From Deltaproteobacteria bacterium (lineage in GTDB: Bacteria; Myxococcota; B64-G9): a stretch of 32,931 bases of DNA. The stretch is from positions 1-32,931 of the forward strand of contig JAUXGL010000028.1 of assembly GCA_030622135.1 (NCBI GenBank). The letters are read 5' to 3'. The notes below the pieces were generated by a model. It ran no database searches. It saw only the letters and a list, made by a program, of their open reading frames with translations, and had not been told where the DNA came from. Positions 23,481 through 32,641 of this stretch are shown here, one piece after another; the stretch's first letter is position 1, and every line of letters starts with the position of its first letter. The translations under genes were made by a program, and so were the position numbers.

Positions 23481-24827
23481 CGAGTAATTTTCCTTAAGAT
23501 AGGACGGAATGTTGCTGGCCTCGCGGGGGCCTACGCGAACCTCCCAGTCCGAGCCCAGCTCCTCCTCCAGGTCGCCCATGATGACCGCGGCGTAGCCCGG
23601 TACGATCACGTTGCGTTTCTTTAGCTTGTCCTTGATCCCGGTCTTGTTGATGAACTCGCCCAGCAGGTCGCCGACGAACTTGCCCGCGGACCAGGCGGTG
23701 AGCACCGACAGACCCTCGGTATCCATGACGGCCAAATAGGAGGGCACCCGGCTGTTTTCGATCTCTCCGGAGACGATGAAGTAGGTCAGGGAGAAGTTGG
23801 TGGTACACAATATGGGGCTCTCGGGGCCCGGGTTGTTGATCTCGTAGATCTTCTGCTCGGTCTTCATGGGCCGCTGGGGGTCGGTGTAGATGTTCAGCCG
23901 CTGAAGCAACAGGTTGAACAGGTTGTGGCCCTGGAAATCGGAGAGCACCACGACGCCGGCGTACTTGCAGAGGGCCATGGAGGCATAGACCGTCTCCATC
24001 TGGAAGCTGTCGGTCATTTCGAAGGGCAGCACGATAGTGGGAAAACCGAAGGGCTTGAATTTCTTCTGGACGGCGGCCTCGCGGATGTGAATCTGGTCGT
24101 GCAGGACCCGGCCGATCTGCCGCGAGCCCGGGTCGATGACCAGGTCTTGCACGCCCGCGCCGGTGAGCTTCTCAACCAGTGCGGCCAGCGCCTCCAGATC
24201 GCCCGCCTTGGCACAAAGCGGCAGTTTGTGCTCTTTGGCCAGCTTGACCATCTCCTCGGCGTTGTCCGGCGTGGCGGCGTATAGCAAAGGCTTGCGATCA
24301 TGGCAGGCGGCCACGCCCTCGGCCATCATCTGGGCATCCTCGGTCATCAGGATGATGCCGCGATTGGTCTCCGCCTTGACCTTCTCGGCCAGGGCCTTGA
24401 ACTTGGCCGCGTCTCCGCTCTTGGAGCGCACCGCCACCGCATCGGCCTGCAGGGTCAAACCCACCCGATCCCAGGCGAACTCGTTGAAGCGCTTGAGCTT
24501 TCCGGCAACGGAATCCTCCGGCTCATCATCGCTCGTAAGCACGGCCAGTCCGGTGGGATTGAAGAAGGTCTTCTCGTGACGGAAGAGCACCGTCTCCCCG
24601 CCGACCTTGAAGGCTCCCGCCCCGGTTCCGATCTCCACCGTGCGGATGGGTGGAGCGGATTCGGCGGCCAGCTTCTGCTTGGCCTCGTCGGAGACGTACG
24701 GGCAGGCCGACAGCTCCACCTTCCCGGCCGCCAGGTTCATGGCGAAGGCCAGGCAGGTGGGAACCCCGCACTCCTTGCAATTGGTTTTCGGAAGCATCTG
24801 AAAAATCTGTATACCCGTGAGACCCAT
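23478..24827 (-). CDS. acsC: CODH/ACS corrinoid Fe-S protein large subunit (gamma)
   Basis: The 449-residue subunit has the N-terminal [4Fe-4S] module C17-x2-C20-x4-C25-x16-C42 (NCKECGVPTC...ACP), then the TIM-barrel and the C-terminal cobamide-binding domain. It carries the methyl group on cobalt between AcsE and AcsB and reactivates the cobalt through its cluster. AAGGAG precedes the ATG. Length fits bacterial AcsC. Gene order is acsB-acsC-acsE. Confidence 0.95.
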   Translation of the reverse strand: MGLTGIQIFQMLPKTNCKECGVPTCLAFAMNLAAGKVELSACPYVSDEAKQKLAAESAPPIRTVEIGTGAGAFKVGGETVLFRHEKTFFNPTGLAVLTSDDEPEDSVAGKLKRFNEFAWDRVGLTLQADAVAVRSKSGDAAKFKALAEKVKAETNRGIILMTEDAQMMAEGVAACHDRKPLLYAATPDNAEEMVKLAKEHKLPLCAKAGDLEALAALVEKLTGAGVQDLVIDPGSRQIGRVLHDQIHIREAAVQKKFKPFGFPTIVLPFEMTDSFQMETVYASMALCKYAGVVVLSDFQGHNLFNLLLQRLNIYTDPQRPMKTEQKIYEINNPGPESPILCTTNFSLTYFIVSGEIENSRVPSYLAVMDTEGLSVLTAWSAGKFVGDLLGEFINKTGIKDKLKKRNVIVPGYAAVIMGDLEEELGSDWEVRVGPREASNIPSYLKENYS

Positions 24828-24849
24828 CGGTTCTCTCCTTTCGGGCGAA

Positions 24850-27060
24850 TTACATCAAGGGATCCATGCTCAACGCCGGATGCTCTTTCTCGGTCAAAAA
24901 CGGAAGTATCTCCTCCTCGGTGGTGCCTACGGTCTCGTCGGCGATCCGGTCCAGCAGGTCGGGGATGCCGGCTTCACTGGCACGCATTTCGAACTTCTCC
25001 TTGATCAATTCCTTGAGCCTTTTCGGCAGCCACACGATGCGCTTGACGCCGCCCTCGGCCTTGATGAACTTTTTCGAGACGATGTAGGTCTTGGAGTGGC
25101 CCACGAACCCCGGGGTCACCGCGCCGCCGCCCACGCTGCCGGCCAGGGTGGTGAACTTCATCCCGCAGGGGGTCATGCCGGCGTAGTCGCGGTCGACCGC
25201 CATGATGCCGTTGCACATGGGCGCCAGGGCGCTGATGCACTCGAAGCAGCCGCAGGAGGTCATGGGGTTGTCCATGATCGAGTAGGCGTTGAACAGCTCG
25301 ATGTTGCCGCGCGAGGCCTGCTTGACGAAGGCGTTGACACCTTCCCATTGGCCCTTGGTCTCGTCGATGATGGCGCCCTTCTCCACCGGCTGGTTGGGGC
25401 CGGTGGGATCGATCTCGAAGGCGGCCTTGCAGTCCAACCAGGAGTATGCGCCGCACAGACCGGTGCGCTCGGGGGTAACCACGCAGACGTGGTTGGGGGC
25501 GAAGGACTGGCACAGGGTGCAGGAATAGTAGGTGGCCTCGTCCTCGTCGGTCATGCCCTCCACCCGGGCGTCGCGCACCTTGTACACATCCCGGGCCTTC
25601 TTGAGAATCTCCTCGACCTGCTCCGGTTGTGTGTAGATCTTCACCTGCACCTTGTCGCAGATGCTGCCGAACTCGCCGTGGTACTTGGCGTGCAGGATGG
25701 ATCCGATGTGCTTGAGACGAAAGCCCTTCTGGTAGGCGTCCTTGCCGATGCGGTACCAGGCGATGTCGCGCTGGCCGATGTGCATGACGCCCTTGGCGTA
25801 GTTGACCAGGTGGTGAATCTGGCGCTCGAGGATCGGCTCGAAGTCGTCCTGCATGGTGCGGCCGGCTACCTCGGCCACCACCGCCATGCCGAAGCGGCTG
25901 CCCGGCTCCATCTCGTCGATGTCCGGACCGATCAACTCGATCCGGCCGTCCTCGATCTGATCCATGGGCTTGGAGGTGGTCCACTCCACCACCGTGGGGG
26001 CCTTGGGACCGCCCATCTCGGCGTAGATGTTGTCGCCGCGCACCCGCTCGCCCTCGAAGGCCGGCCCGTAGGACACCGGCACGGGCACCTTGGACACGGT
26101 GACCTTCAACCCGCGCACCTCCACGGCCTTGGACACCATCTTGTCGTGCGGAATGTTGGAGACCACGTGCTCGTAAGTGCAAATGCCGGTAGGCAGCACC
26201 TCGGGGATGGGCGTGTCGGCGATGACCGGAAACCCCCAGTTGAGGGCCCCGCCGGCGTTGGCATACCACTCGTCGTTCACGTGCCCGAAGGTCATGACGA
26301 AGGCGAAGATGCGGTCCTTGTTGTAGATCAGGATCTTTCTGTAATCGCCCGGCTCGATCCCGCCGAAGCTCATGGCCGCGCGGGTGGCGAAACCCGCGGC
26401 GAAGACGGTCGCCGACGTGCTGGGACCGAAGGGCACCAGCCTCGTGGGCCAGCCGATCTGCACGCCCTCGTCCTGGAGCTGCTTCGACATGGTGCGGCCC
26501 TCGGAGTCGGCGGACATGAACACGTACAGGTTCTTCTCCTGTAGCTCGGTGGCAATCTTGACGGACACCTTGGGATCCTCGGGAGCGCCCAGGATGGCGG
26601 CGAACCCGGGGGCGGTGCCGTCGACGAACTCGACGCCGCGCTTTCTCAGGATCACGTCGTCGGCCGCGCCCAGCCACAGCTTCTCCTCGGTGGGATCCTC
26701 GCCCATCTGGTAGAAATCCGGGTCGACCAGGTAGTGATCGATGGCCTCCTCGATTTCCTCGGCAAAGAAGGTAACCATGCCCGCGTCCAGCGCCGGGGCC
26801 AGGTAGGGCAGGTGGTGCTCCTTCTTCACCGGCGGCGGCATGATCGAGCGGCCCATCTCCAGGATCTGCCGCATGTCGCCCAGGGTCTTCACCGGAATGC
26901 CGGTGATGCCGTAAATGACCGGCAGGTAGTACCCGGTGTTGGGAAAGGCCACCTCTTGGTCGGGCCCGTACTTGTCGAGAGCGTCCCGGTACTTCTTCTC
27001 GACACGCTCCATGATCTTGTATCCCCCCGTGATGGCTGCGGATGCGATTATCTTTGACAT
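24850..27060 (-). CDS. acsB: Acetyl-CoA synthase, CODH/ACS subunit
   Basis: The 736-residue enzyme is full-length bacterial ACS. A-cluster ligands are all present: C514, C517, C526 and C536 for the cubane and the C-G-C motif 603-605 for the nickel pair, each eight residues later than in Moorella ACS. It joins a methyl group from AcsCD, CO from CooS and CoA into acetyl-CoA, or cleaves it in reverse. The N-terminal CODH-contact domain is present, unlike in archaeal CdhC. AAGGAG precedes the ATG; it is 11 bp from cooS. Confidence 0.96.
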   Translation of the reverse strand: MSKIIASAAITGGYKIMERVEKKYRDALDKYGPDQEVAFPNTGYYLPVIYGITGIPVKTLGDMRQILEMGRSIMPPPVKKEHHLPYLAPALDAGMVTFFAEEIEEAIDHYLVDPDFYQMGEDPTEEKLWLGAADDVILRKRGVEFVDGTAPGFAAILGAPEDPKVSVKIATELQEKNLYVFMSADSEGRTMSKQLQDEGVQIGWPTRLVPFGPSTSATVFAAGFATRAAMSFGGIEPGDYRKILIYNKDRIFAFVMTFGHVNDEWYANAGGALNWGFPVIADTPIPEVLPTGICTYEHVVSNIPHDKMVSKAVEVRGLKVTVSKVPVPVSYGPAFEGERVRGDNIYAEMGGPKAPTVVEWTTSKPMDQIEDGRIELIGPDIDEMEPGSRFGMAVVAEVAGRTMQDDFEPILERQIHHLVNYAKGVMHIGQRDIAWYRIGKDAYQKGFRLKHIGSILHAKYHGEFGSICDKVQVKIYTQPEQVEEILKKARDVYKVRDARVEGMTDEDEATYYSCTLCQSFAPNHVCVVTPERTGLCGAYSWLDCKAAFEIDPTGPNQPVEKGAIIDETKGQWEGVNAFVKQASRGNIELFNAYSIMDNPMTSCGCFECISALAPMCNGIMAVDRDYAGMTPCGMKFTTLAGSVGGGAVTPGFVGHSKTYIVSKKFIKAEGGVKRIVWLPKRLKELIKEKFEMRASEAGIPDLLDRIADETVGTTEEEILPFLTEKEHPALSMDPLM

Positions 27061-27071
27061 GGTATCACTCC

Positions 27072-29048
27072 TTATCCGGCGTCCAGCTCACGGCGCATGG
27101 CCATGTCGTAAAGGATACGCTTCCGGGCCTTTTCGATGCCCAGGGCCTCGCGCTTTTTCTTGATGTGGTCGATCATCTTCTGGGCCTGCACGTTGGATTC
27201 CAGGGCGAAGTCCCACTTGCCGCCGGTAATCTCTTCGTACCCGTTGAAAAGCAAGTCGGTGAGCTCGCTGGCGCCCGTGGTGGGCCAGGTGGTACCGAAG
27301 ACGGTGTAAACGCCCGAGGCCACGAAGTAGTGCCCGATGGAGATGGCCTTCTCGCTCATCCACTCGGGCGCCGCGCCGGCCACGGGCAGGCCGGAGATGT
27401 CGTCGCCCAGGCCGCCCTGCTTTACCATGGCGGTGGCGGCCATGAGGATGCGCGAGTTGTCCACGCACGAACCCATGTGCAAAACCGGCGGGATACCCAC
27501 CGTCTCGCAGACCTCGGCCAGGCCGGGACCGGCATACTTGGCGGCCGCCTCGGGAAGCATCAGCCCCGCCTTGGCGCAGGCCACCGCCGAACAGCCCGTC
27601 TGGAGTACCAACACGTTGTTGGCAATCAGCTCCTTGACCAAATCGATGTGCCCGGCGTCGTGCTCGCACTTGACATTGTTGCAGCCCACCACGCCGGCCA
27701 CGCCCAGGATGCGGCCGTTGATGATGTTGTCGTTGAGCGGCTTGTAGGACGCGCGAAACATGCCGCCCAGCAGGTAGTTGATGGTCTCGTGGGAAAAACC
27801 GCCGATCAGGTCGCACTCGACGTCGGGGATGTAGACCTCCTTGCGATTCGGAAAGTTATCGATGGCCGCCCGGACGATCTTCTTGGCCGTCTCGACGGCG
27901 TCGTGCTCCTCGAACTGGATGTGGGTGGCGCCGGGGATCTTGGCCCGGTAGTTGGTGGTAATGACCTTGGTGTGGAAGCACTCGGCCACCCGGGGCAGCG
28001 AGCCCATCAGGCACTGCACGTCCACCACCATGGCATCCACCGCGCCGGTTATAATGGCCATCTCCTGCTGCAGGAAGTTGCCCGCCAGGGGCACGCCGTG
28101 GCGCATGAGGATCTCGTTGGCCGTGCAACAGATGCCGGCCAGGTTAATCCCCTGGGCACCCTTCTGCTTGGCCCTCTCGATCATCTCGGGATCCTGCACG
28201 ACGGCCACGATCATCTCCGAAAGGGACGGCTCGTGCCCGTGGATAACTATGTTGACCTGCTCCTTCTCCAAAACGCCCAGGTTGGAGCGGCCCAGGATGG
28301 GAACCGGGGTGCCGAACATGATGTCCTGCAGCTCGGTGGCCAGCATGGAGCCGCCCCAGCCGTCGGCGATGGCCGCCCGGCTGCCCTGCTGCATCAGGTT
28401 GACCGGATCCATGTCCACGCCGATGTGGGTGCGGTGCATGATCTCGACGATCTCGCGGTCCACCCCGCGGGGGAGCATGCCCTGCTCGGCCCACAACTTC
28501 TGGCGCTTGAGCGGTGCGCGCTTGGTCAAGGGGATGGGGCCGAACTGCTCGCCGAAGATACCCATGCCCTTCTCGCCCACCTCGATGGCGATGTCCTGCA
28601 CCGAACGGTCGCCGACGGAAACATCGAAGTCCATGGCCAGCTGGAGCAGCTTCTGCTCGTCCTTGATCGCGTAACCCGGGGCCTCACCCTTGGCCGCGGC
28701 CAGGAAGGTCTCGGCCCCCGCCCGGGCGTGGTCGGAGTGGGCCGCGGCGCCGCCGGCAATCATGCGAATGAAGTTGCGCGCGGCCACGGTGTTGGAGTCG
28801 ACCCCGCACACGCCGTACTTGAGCTTCTCCCTGGACTCGTCCACGCGGCACGGGCCCATGGAGCAGATCCGGCAGCAGATGCCCTTCTCGCCGAAGCTGC
28901 AGCGGGGCGACTGCTTCTTGGTGCGGTCCCAGCAGGTGATCTCCGGAATCTCCACGTTGTTGCACAAATCCAAAATCGCCGCGTCCACGGTGGTGAACCG
29001 CGGCTTTTCCTGCTTCTGCGCCTTTTTTTCTTTTTCATTATCCGCCAT
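27072..29048 (-). CDS. cooS: Ni-Fe carbon monoxide dehydrogenase catalytic subunit
   Basis: The 658-residue CODH has D-cluster C50/C58, B-cluster C59/C62/C67/C81 and C-cluster ligands H272, C308, C346, C456, C486 and C528, matching characterised bacterial enzymes. It reduces CO2 to CO, which travels to AcsB, or oxidises CO. A lysine-rich N-terminus precedes the cluster region. GAGGAG lies before the ATG. In acetogens this gene is often called acsA. It lies between acsD and acsB in the usual complex operon. Confidence 0.96.
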   Translation of the reverse strand: MADNEKEKKAQKQEKPRFTTVDAAILDLCNNVEIPEITCWDRTKKQSPRCSFGEKGICCRICSMGPCRVDESREKLKYGVCGVDSNTVAARNFIRMIAGGAAAHSDHARAGAETFLAAAKGEAPGYAIKDEQKLLQLAMDFDVSVGDRSVQDIAIEVGEKGMGIFGEQFGPIPLTKRAPLKRQKLWAEQGMLPRGVDREIVEIMHRTHIGVDMDPVNLMQQGSRAAIADGWGGSMLATELQDIMFGTPVPILGRSNLGVLEKEQVNIVIHGHEPSLSEMIVAVVQDPEMIERAKQKGAQGINLAGICCTANEILMRHGVPLAGNFLQQEMAIITGAVDAMVVDVQCLMGSLPRVAECFHTKVITTNYRAKIPGATHIQFEEHDAVETAKKIVRAAIDNFPNRKEVYIPDVECDLIGGFSHETINYLLGGMFRASYKPLNDNIINGRILGVAGVVGCNNVKCEHDAGHIDLVKELIANNVLVLQTGCSAVACAKAGLMLPEAAAKYAGPGLAEVCETVGIPPVLHMGSCVDNSRILMAATAMVKQGGLGDDISGLPVAGAAPEWMSEKAISIGHYFVASGVYTVFGTTWPTTGASELTDLLFNGYEEITGGKWDFALESNVQAQKMIDHIKKKREALGIEKARKRILYDMAMRRELDAG

Positions 29049-29088
29049 GAATAACTCCTCGAACCTCCCCGCATTGCGTTTGCACCAA

Positions 29089-30030
29089 TCAGCCGGCCAG
29101 CATCTCCGCCACCAGCTGCTTGCCCAGCTTCATTGTATCGGGATGCCTCACGATAAGAATGTCGGCCCCCGAGGCCAGCAGGCTGGAGGTGGTAATGGCC
29201 TCCATCAGTACACCGCGCTGCTTGTGCTCACCCAGGTTCATCTCCGAATCGGGCAGCTTGGCCTCCTTGGTCTTCCAGACCTCGATGCCCAGATTGCAGT
29301 AGATGGGAAACTGCAGCTTGTCGTCCTGCTGGGTGAGCGCCGCCATCCGCGCCCGCTCCATGACCGAGTAGGTATACTCCAGGCCGTAGCCCAGGCCGCC
29401 CACGGTGGGATCGATGAGAATGTTCTCGTCGGTCACGCCCAGGTTTGAAAGCAGCACGTTCAACTGCTTGGCCAGGTTGATGTCGATGGGCGAGGAGGCG
29501 ATGGCCACGTGCTTGTAGGCCAGGCAGGCCGCGCCCAACTGCTTGTGGTTCTCCTCGATGACCGGGCCGATTAGCAAGCGGCGATCCGAAAGCTCCTCGG
29601 CGATGGGACGCAGCACCTCGACGTCCTTCTCGGCGTTGGCGGTCCCCCAAATGGCCAGGGGCACGTCGATGGCCTCTGAAACCTGCTTGGCCACCAGGAC
29701 GGCGTGATCGGCGCCCAGGTTCTTGTCGTTGGGGTCGGTGCCCTGCAAGGTCAGCTGCACCATGTCGGCCCCAAGCTCCACGCACTTCTTGGCCCAGGTC
29801 ACCGGGTTCTTCACCGAATCGCCGTACACCTCCAGCAGCGCACCGGCCCAGCCCTCCGGCTCGATATCCAGGATGTCCAGACCGAACTTGGGCGGATTGG
29901 GTATCTTGCCCTCGAAGGTATAGAACGGATAGGCGGTCTCGCCGCCCACGCAAAACGACTTGTCTCCTTTACCGACGACGATCTCGCGAATGGCACCCGA
30001 GTAAGCTCTCTTGGGCAGATCAACAGCCAT
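29089..30030 (-). CDS. acsD: CODH/ACS corrinoid Fe-S protein small subunit (delta)
   Basis: The 313-residue TIM-barrel subunit has the family segments FCVGGETAYPFYTFEG (26-41), NPPKFGLDILD and GADMVQLTLQGTDPN. With AcsC it forms the heterodimer that carries the methyl-cobamide. GGGAGG precedes the ATG at 30028-30030. Length is typical. It follows a small unknown gene by 59 bp and precedes cooS by 40 bp. Confidence 0.95.
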   Translation of the reverse strand: MAVDLPKRAYSGAIREIVVGKGDKSFCVGGETAYPFYTFEGKIPNPPKFGLDILDIEPEGWAGALLEVYGDSVKNPVTWAKKCVELGADMVQLTLQGTDPNDKNLGADHAVLVAKQVSEAIDVPLAIWGTANAEKDVEVLRPIAEELSDRRLLIGPVIEENHKQLGAACLAYKHVAIASSPIDINLAKQLNVLLSNLGVTDENILIDPTVGGLGYGLEYTYSVMERARMAALTQQDDKLQFPIYCNLGIEVWKTKEAKLPDSEMNLGEHKQRGVLMEAITTSSLLASGADILIVRHPDTMKLGKQLVAEMLAG

Positions 30031-30089
30031 GTTTTCCTCCCTGCCTTACAGGCTATCGTAAAGGGATTGGGTAAATTATTGTTATTCGT

Positions 30090-30305
30090 CTAAGCTGGAG
30101 TCTTGCGCTTCTCGCTCCCGTACCAGTCGTCGGAGAACCAGTAACGCTCGCCGGACTTGAGATACTTCAGCATCTCTTCCCGGTTTTTGAACTTCTTGCG
30201 CCAGAGCACGGGAGTATCCGGCTTGCCTTCCGCGTAAGTCTCCCCGAGGACCTCCACATCTTCCCCGGTCCAGCTTTCCTTCTTTACCTTCTTCTCGTCA
30301 ACCAT
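30090..30305 (-). CDS. Small unknown protein leading the acs operon
   Basis: This 71-residue, highly charged and Trp/Tyr-rich protein (GEDVEVLGETYAEGKPDTP, then KSGERYWFSDDWYG) has no signal peptide, membrane segment or Cys. I cannot assign a family. It is considered real because a GAGGTG ribosome site precedes the ATG at 30303-30305, it has the same strand and direction as acsD, and a promoter-like TTGACA/TACAAG pair lies upstream. The GTG two codons earlier is less likely. Its position as first gene suggests a small partner or assembly factor of CODH/ACS; that is only inference. Confidence 0.65.
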   Translation of the reverse strand: MVDEKKVKKESWTGEDVEVLGETYAEGKPDTPVLWRKKFKNREEMLKYLKSGERYWFSDDWYGSEKRKTPA

Positions 30306-30401
30306 GAACACCTCGACTACAAAAAAACAGGTTTAATCCCCCTATTGACTTTTTCGGGTGTTTTTCCCAAAGAAATCGTTGCATTGAAAACGCCGAAAGA
30401 C

Positions 30402-30431
30402 CTTGTACCCACTGTTTACGCAAGATGTCAA
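30402..30431 (-). promoter_or_regulatory. Candidate promoter of the acs operon
   Basis: On the minus strand TTGACA (30426-30431) is followed after 18 bp by TACAAG (30402-30407), about 97 bp upstream of the small leading gene. The -35 is perfect and the -10 matches 4 of 6. The region 30306-30544 is A/T-rich, unlike the genes around it, and holds no gene. Confidence 0.5.
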
Positions 30432-30544
30432 TGCAAAAAATTATATTGCCGCTGATAAAACCCCTTGATAGAAAAAACACTCAAGATCTAATTAATTTGG
30501 CAACTTACTGAAAAACAATTGGTTATTGTCGGGATTCCGGTCAT

Positions 30545-31297
30545 TTAGAAAAGAGGATCCAGAGCAGGCCCCAGGGAGACGATCGAGGGAGCGTCGTCAG
30601 GGAGGTCGATCAGGGGGGTGCCGACCACGTCGGCCTTCTGGACCTCGGGATCTTCGGGCAGCTTCACCAGTACGTCCAGGCCCGAGCGATCGATTTCGGC
30701 CTGCACTTCCTTGGAGATGTTGTCAGGCGATCGGTTGAGCACCAGGTAACGCCGGCCGACTTCAAGCTTGAGTTCCTCGACCAGCAAGACGATCCGGCCG
30801 GCCGCGCGGGCGGCCTTGACGCTGTGGTCGGAGACCACCAGCAACAGATCGATCTTACGGGTGTTGCGCCGGCTAAGGTGCTCCATGCCGGCCTCGTTGT
30901 CCACCACCACGAAGGGGTAGTCCGCGGCAAGTATGTCCATGAACTTTCTCAGCACGTTGTTCAAATAGCAATAGCAACCGGGTCCCTCTTGCCGGCCCAT
31001 CACCAGCAGGTCCACATCCTTGGCCTCCTGCAAGGTCGCGTGCATCTGCCGATCGAGCACGGCCTCCTTGGACATCCCCGACGGAATCTCCGCCCGCTCG
31101 CCGATGAACTCCTCCCGCATCATTCCGATGGTTTGCTCGACTTCAATGCCCAGCGCCTCCCCCAGGGTGTAATTCGGATCCGCGTCGACCGCGAAGATGG
31201 GTGTGCGCTTGGTCTTCAGCAGGTACCGGATGACCAGGGCGGCGACGGTGGTCTTGCCAGTGCCGCCCTTGCCCGCCACTGCGATCAGTTTGCTCAT
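30545..31297 (-). CDS. cooC: CooC-type CODH/ACS maturation ATPase (copy 2)
   Basis: This 250-residue ATPase has a deviant Walker A (AGKGGTGKTT, 8-17), DADPNYTLGEALG (38-50) and the nickel-binding CxC pair (C108, C110; GCYCYLNN). It is clearly different from the copy at 21016-21810, so the two may serve different targets, for example the CODH C-cluster and the ACS A-cluster. The start is the ATG at 31295-31297 with AGGA before it; a longer frame would run into the intergenic repeat. It follows folD and lies just upstream of the acs operon promoter. Confidence 0.93.
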   Translation of the reverse strand: MSKLIAVAGKGGTGKTTVAALVIRYLLKTKRTPIFAVDADPNYTLGEALGIEVEQTIGMMREEFIGERAEIPSGMSKEAVLDRQMHATLQEAKDVDLLVMGRQEGPGCYCYLNNVLRKFMDILAADYPFVVVDNEAGMEHLSRRNTRKIDLLLVVSDHSVKAARAAGRIVLLVEELKLEVGRRYLVLNRSPDNISKEVQAEIDRSGLDVLVKLPEDPEVQKADVVGTPLIDLPDDAPSIVSLGPALDPLF

Positions 31298-31344
31298 GGA
31301 TTCCTGCCCCGTGGGTGCCCTGAAAATGGTCTGCCCGGAGAAAA

Positions 31345-31404
31345 GGGCAGGCACACCACGCAAAACGTGGTGCAGCAAAAAACGCGCGGGGGCCTGCCCC
31401 TACG
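31345..31404. repeat. Intergenic hairpin repeat between folD and cooC
   Basis: GGGCAGGC (31345-31352) pairs with GCCTGCCC (31392-31399), enclosing a perfect CACCACG/CGTGGTG hairpin (31354-31372). The GCCTGCCCCTACG end resembles that of the repeat at 23403-23480, so both may belong to one dispersed family. It is immediately downstream of the folD stop. Confidence 0.65.
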
Positions 31405-31406
31405 TC

Positions 31407-32291
31407 TTATTGCTTGATCCTCAGCTTGGCCGCGCGGACGGTGTTCATCATCAGCATGGTGATGGTCATGGGGCCCACGCCGCCGGGGACCGGGGTGATG
31501 GCCGCGGCCTTTTCCCGAACGGTATCGAAGTCGACGTCGCCGCAGAGCTTGTCCTTGCCCGACTCGGTCTTGCCGATGCGGTTCACGCCCACGTCGATAA
31601 CCACCACGCCTTCCTTGACCATGTCGCCGGTGACCGCCTTGGGCACGCCCGCGGCGACGATCAAGATGTCGGCGCGCCTGGTGTGCTCGGCCATGTTCTT
31701 GGTGCGGGTGTGGCAGATGGTCACGGTGGCGTTGGCACCCTTGGCCTTCTGCACCAGAATGGCCGCGAGCGGCTTGCCCACGATATTGGAGCGGCCGACG
31801 ATCACGACCTCCTTGCCCTCGGTCTCGATGCCCGAGCGCATCAGGATCTGCTGGCAGCCGTGCGGCGTGCAGGGCAGAAAGTCCGGCTTGCCCACCAACA
31901 TCTTGCCCACGTTGGTGGGATGGAAACCGTCCACATCCTTGTCCGGCCGGATACGGATGAGCACCTTCTCCTCATCGATGTGCTTGGGCAAGGGCAACTG
32001 CACCAGGATCCCGTGTATGCTGTCGTCGCCGTTCATCTCGTCGATCAGGGCCAGCAGGTCGCTCTCCGGATAGTCCTTATCAAACCGGTGCTCGATGGAG
32101 TTCACCCCCAGCCTCTCGCAGGTCTTGACCTTGCTGCGCACATAAACCTGGGAGGCAGGATCTTCGCCCACCAACACCACAGCCAGACCCGGCGTAATGC
32201 CGTGCTTGGCCTTGAGCTCCTCGATCTCCGCCTTGAGATCCTTGCGGATATCCTTGGCGATCTCTTTCCCACTCAGAATTCTTGCGGTCAT
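31407..32291 (-). CDS. folD: Bifunctional methylene-THF dehydrogenase/methenyl-THF cyclohydrolase
   Basis: The 294-residue FolD has YVRSKVKTCERLG (catalytic Lys of the YxxxK motif), LVQLPLPKHI, DVDGFHPTNVG, PCTPHGC, the Rossmann GRSNIVGKPLA and the final TPVPGGVGPMT. It converts formyl-derived methenyl-THF to methylene-THF with NAD(P)H, feeding MetF. GGAGGAGA lies before the ATG at 32289-32291. It is followed by cooC copy 2 and then the acs operon, consistent with pathway clustering. Confidence 0.96.
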   Translation of the reverse strand: MTARILSGKEIAKDIRKDLKAEIEELKAKHGITPGLAVVLVGEDPASQVYVRSKVKTCERLGVNSIEHRFDKDYPESDLLALIDEMNGDDSIHGILVQLPLPKHIDEEKVLIRIRPDKDVDGFHPTNVGKMLVGKPDFLPCTPHGCQQILMRSGIETEGKEVVIVGRSNIVGKPLAAILVQKAKGANATVTICHTRTKNMAEHTRRADILIVAAGVPKAVTGDMVKEGVVVIDVGVNRIGKTESGKDKLCGDVDFDTVREKAAAITPVPGGVGPMTITMLMMNTVRAAKLRIKQ

Positions 32292-32641
32292 CCAATCTCC
32301 TCCTCGGTTTTCGGTAGGATTAGGATGCGCAGTGTATTGCAGACAGACCAGCCCGTCAAGCCCCACTCAAATCCACCCCAGTGCCCGCAAGGAAATACGT
32401 AACCCGGATCTCAAGGGCACCGGTGGCGTATTGAGGCCCGTTCCTCTCCCTTGATAGACAAGTACTTTTTGCTTACGGTTCAAGCATGTCTAAAATCCCT
32501 ATGGCATCAAGGGCAAAGCGGCGGCCATTTAGGTGTTGACATTAGCCGGGTTTTGTTGTGACAAAACCATCCGGATTATGCAGAATCTGGTAAAATGAGA
32601 AACGGCAAGTCCAAAGGTACCTAAATGTAAGGGTGGATCCG
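32292..32641. other. Divergent intergenic region between folD and the right-edge gene
   Basis: About 350 bp without a gene. It holds the folD promoter (32331-32359) and a perfect GGTTTTG/CAAAACC hairpin (32549-32568) about 75 bp before the plus-strand gene. No other structure was recognised. Confidence 0.5.
32331..32359 (-). promoter_or_regulatory. Candidate sigma70-type promoter of folD
   Basis: On the minus strand TTGACG (32354-32359) and TACACT (32331-32336) are 17 bp apart and about 40 bp upstream of the folD ATG. Confidence 0.7.

Noticed and set aside
24817-26544. 575-codon plus-strand open frame opposite acsB
   Set aside because: Antisense shadow of acsB with no recognisable family.
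27042-29054. 670-codon plus-strand open frame opposite cooS
   Set aside because: Shadow of cooS; the composition is low-complexity (Gly, His, Val, Leu) with no domain.
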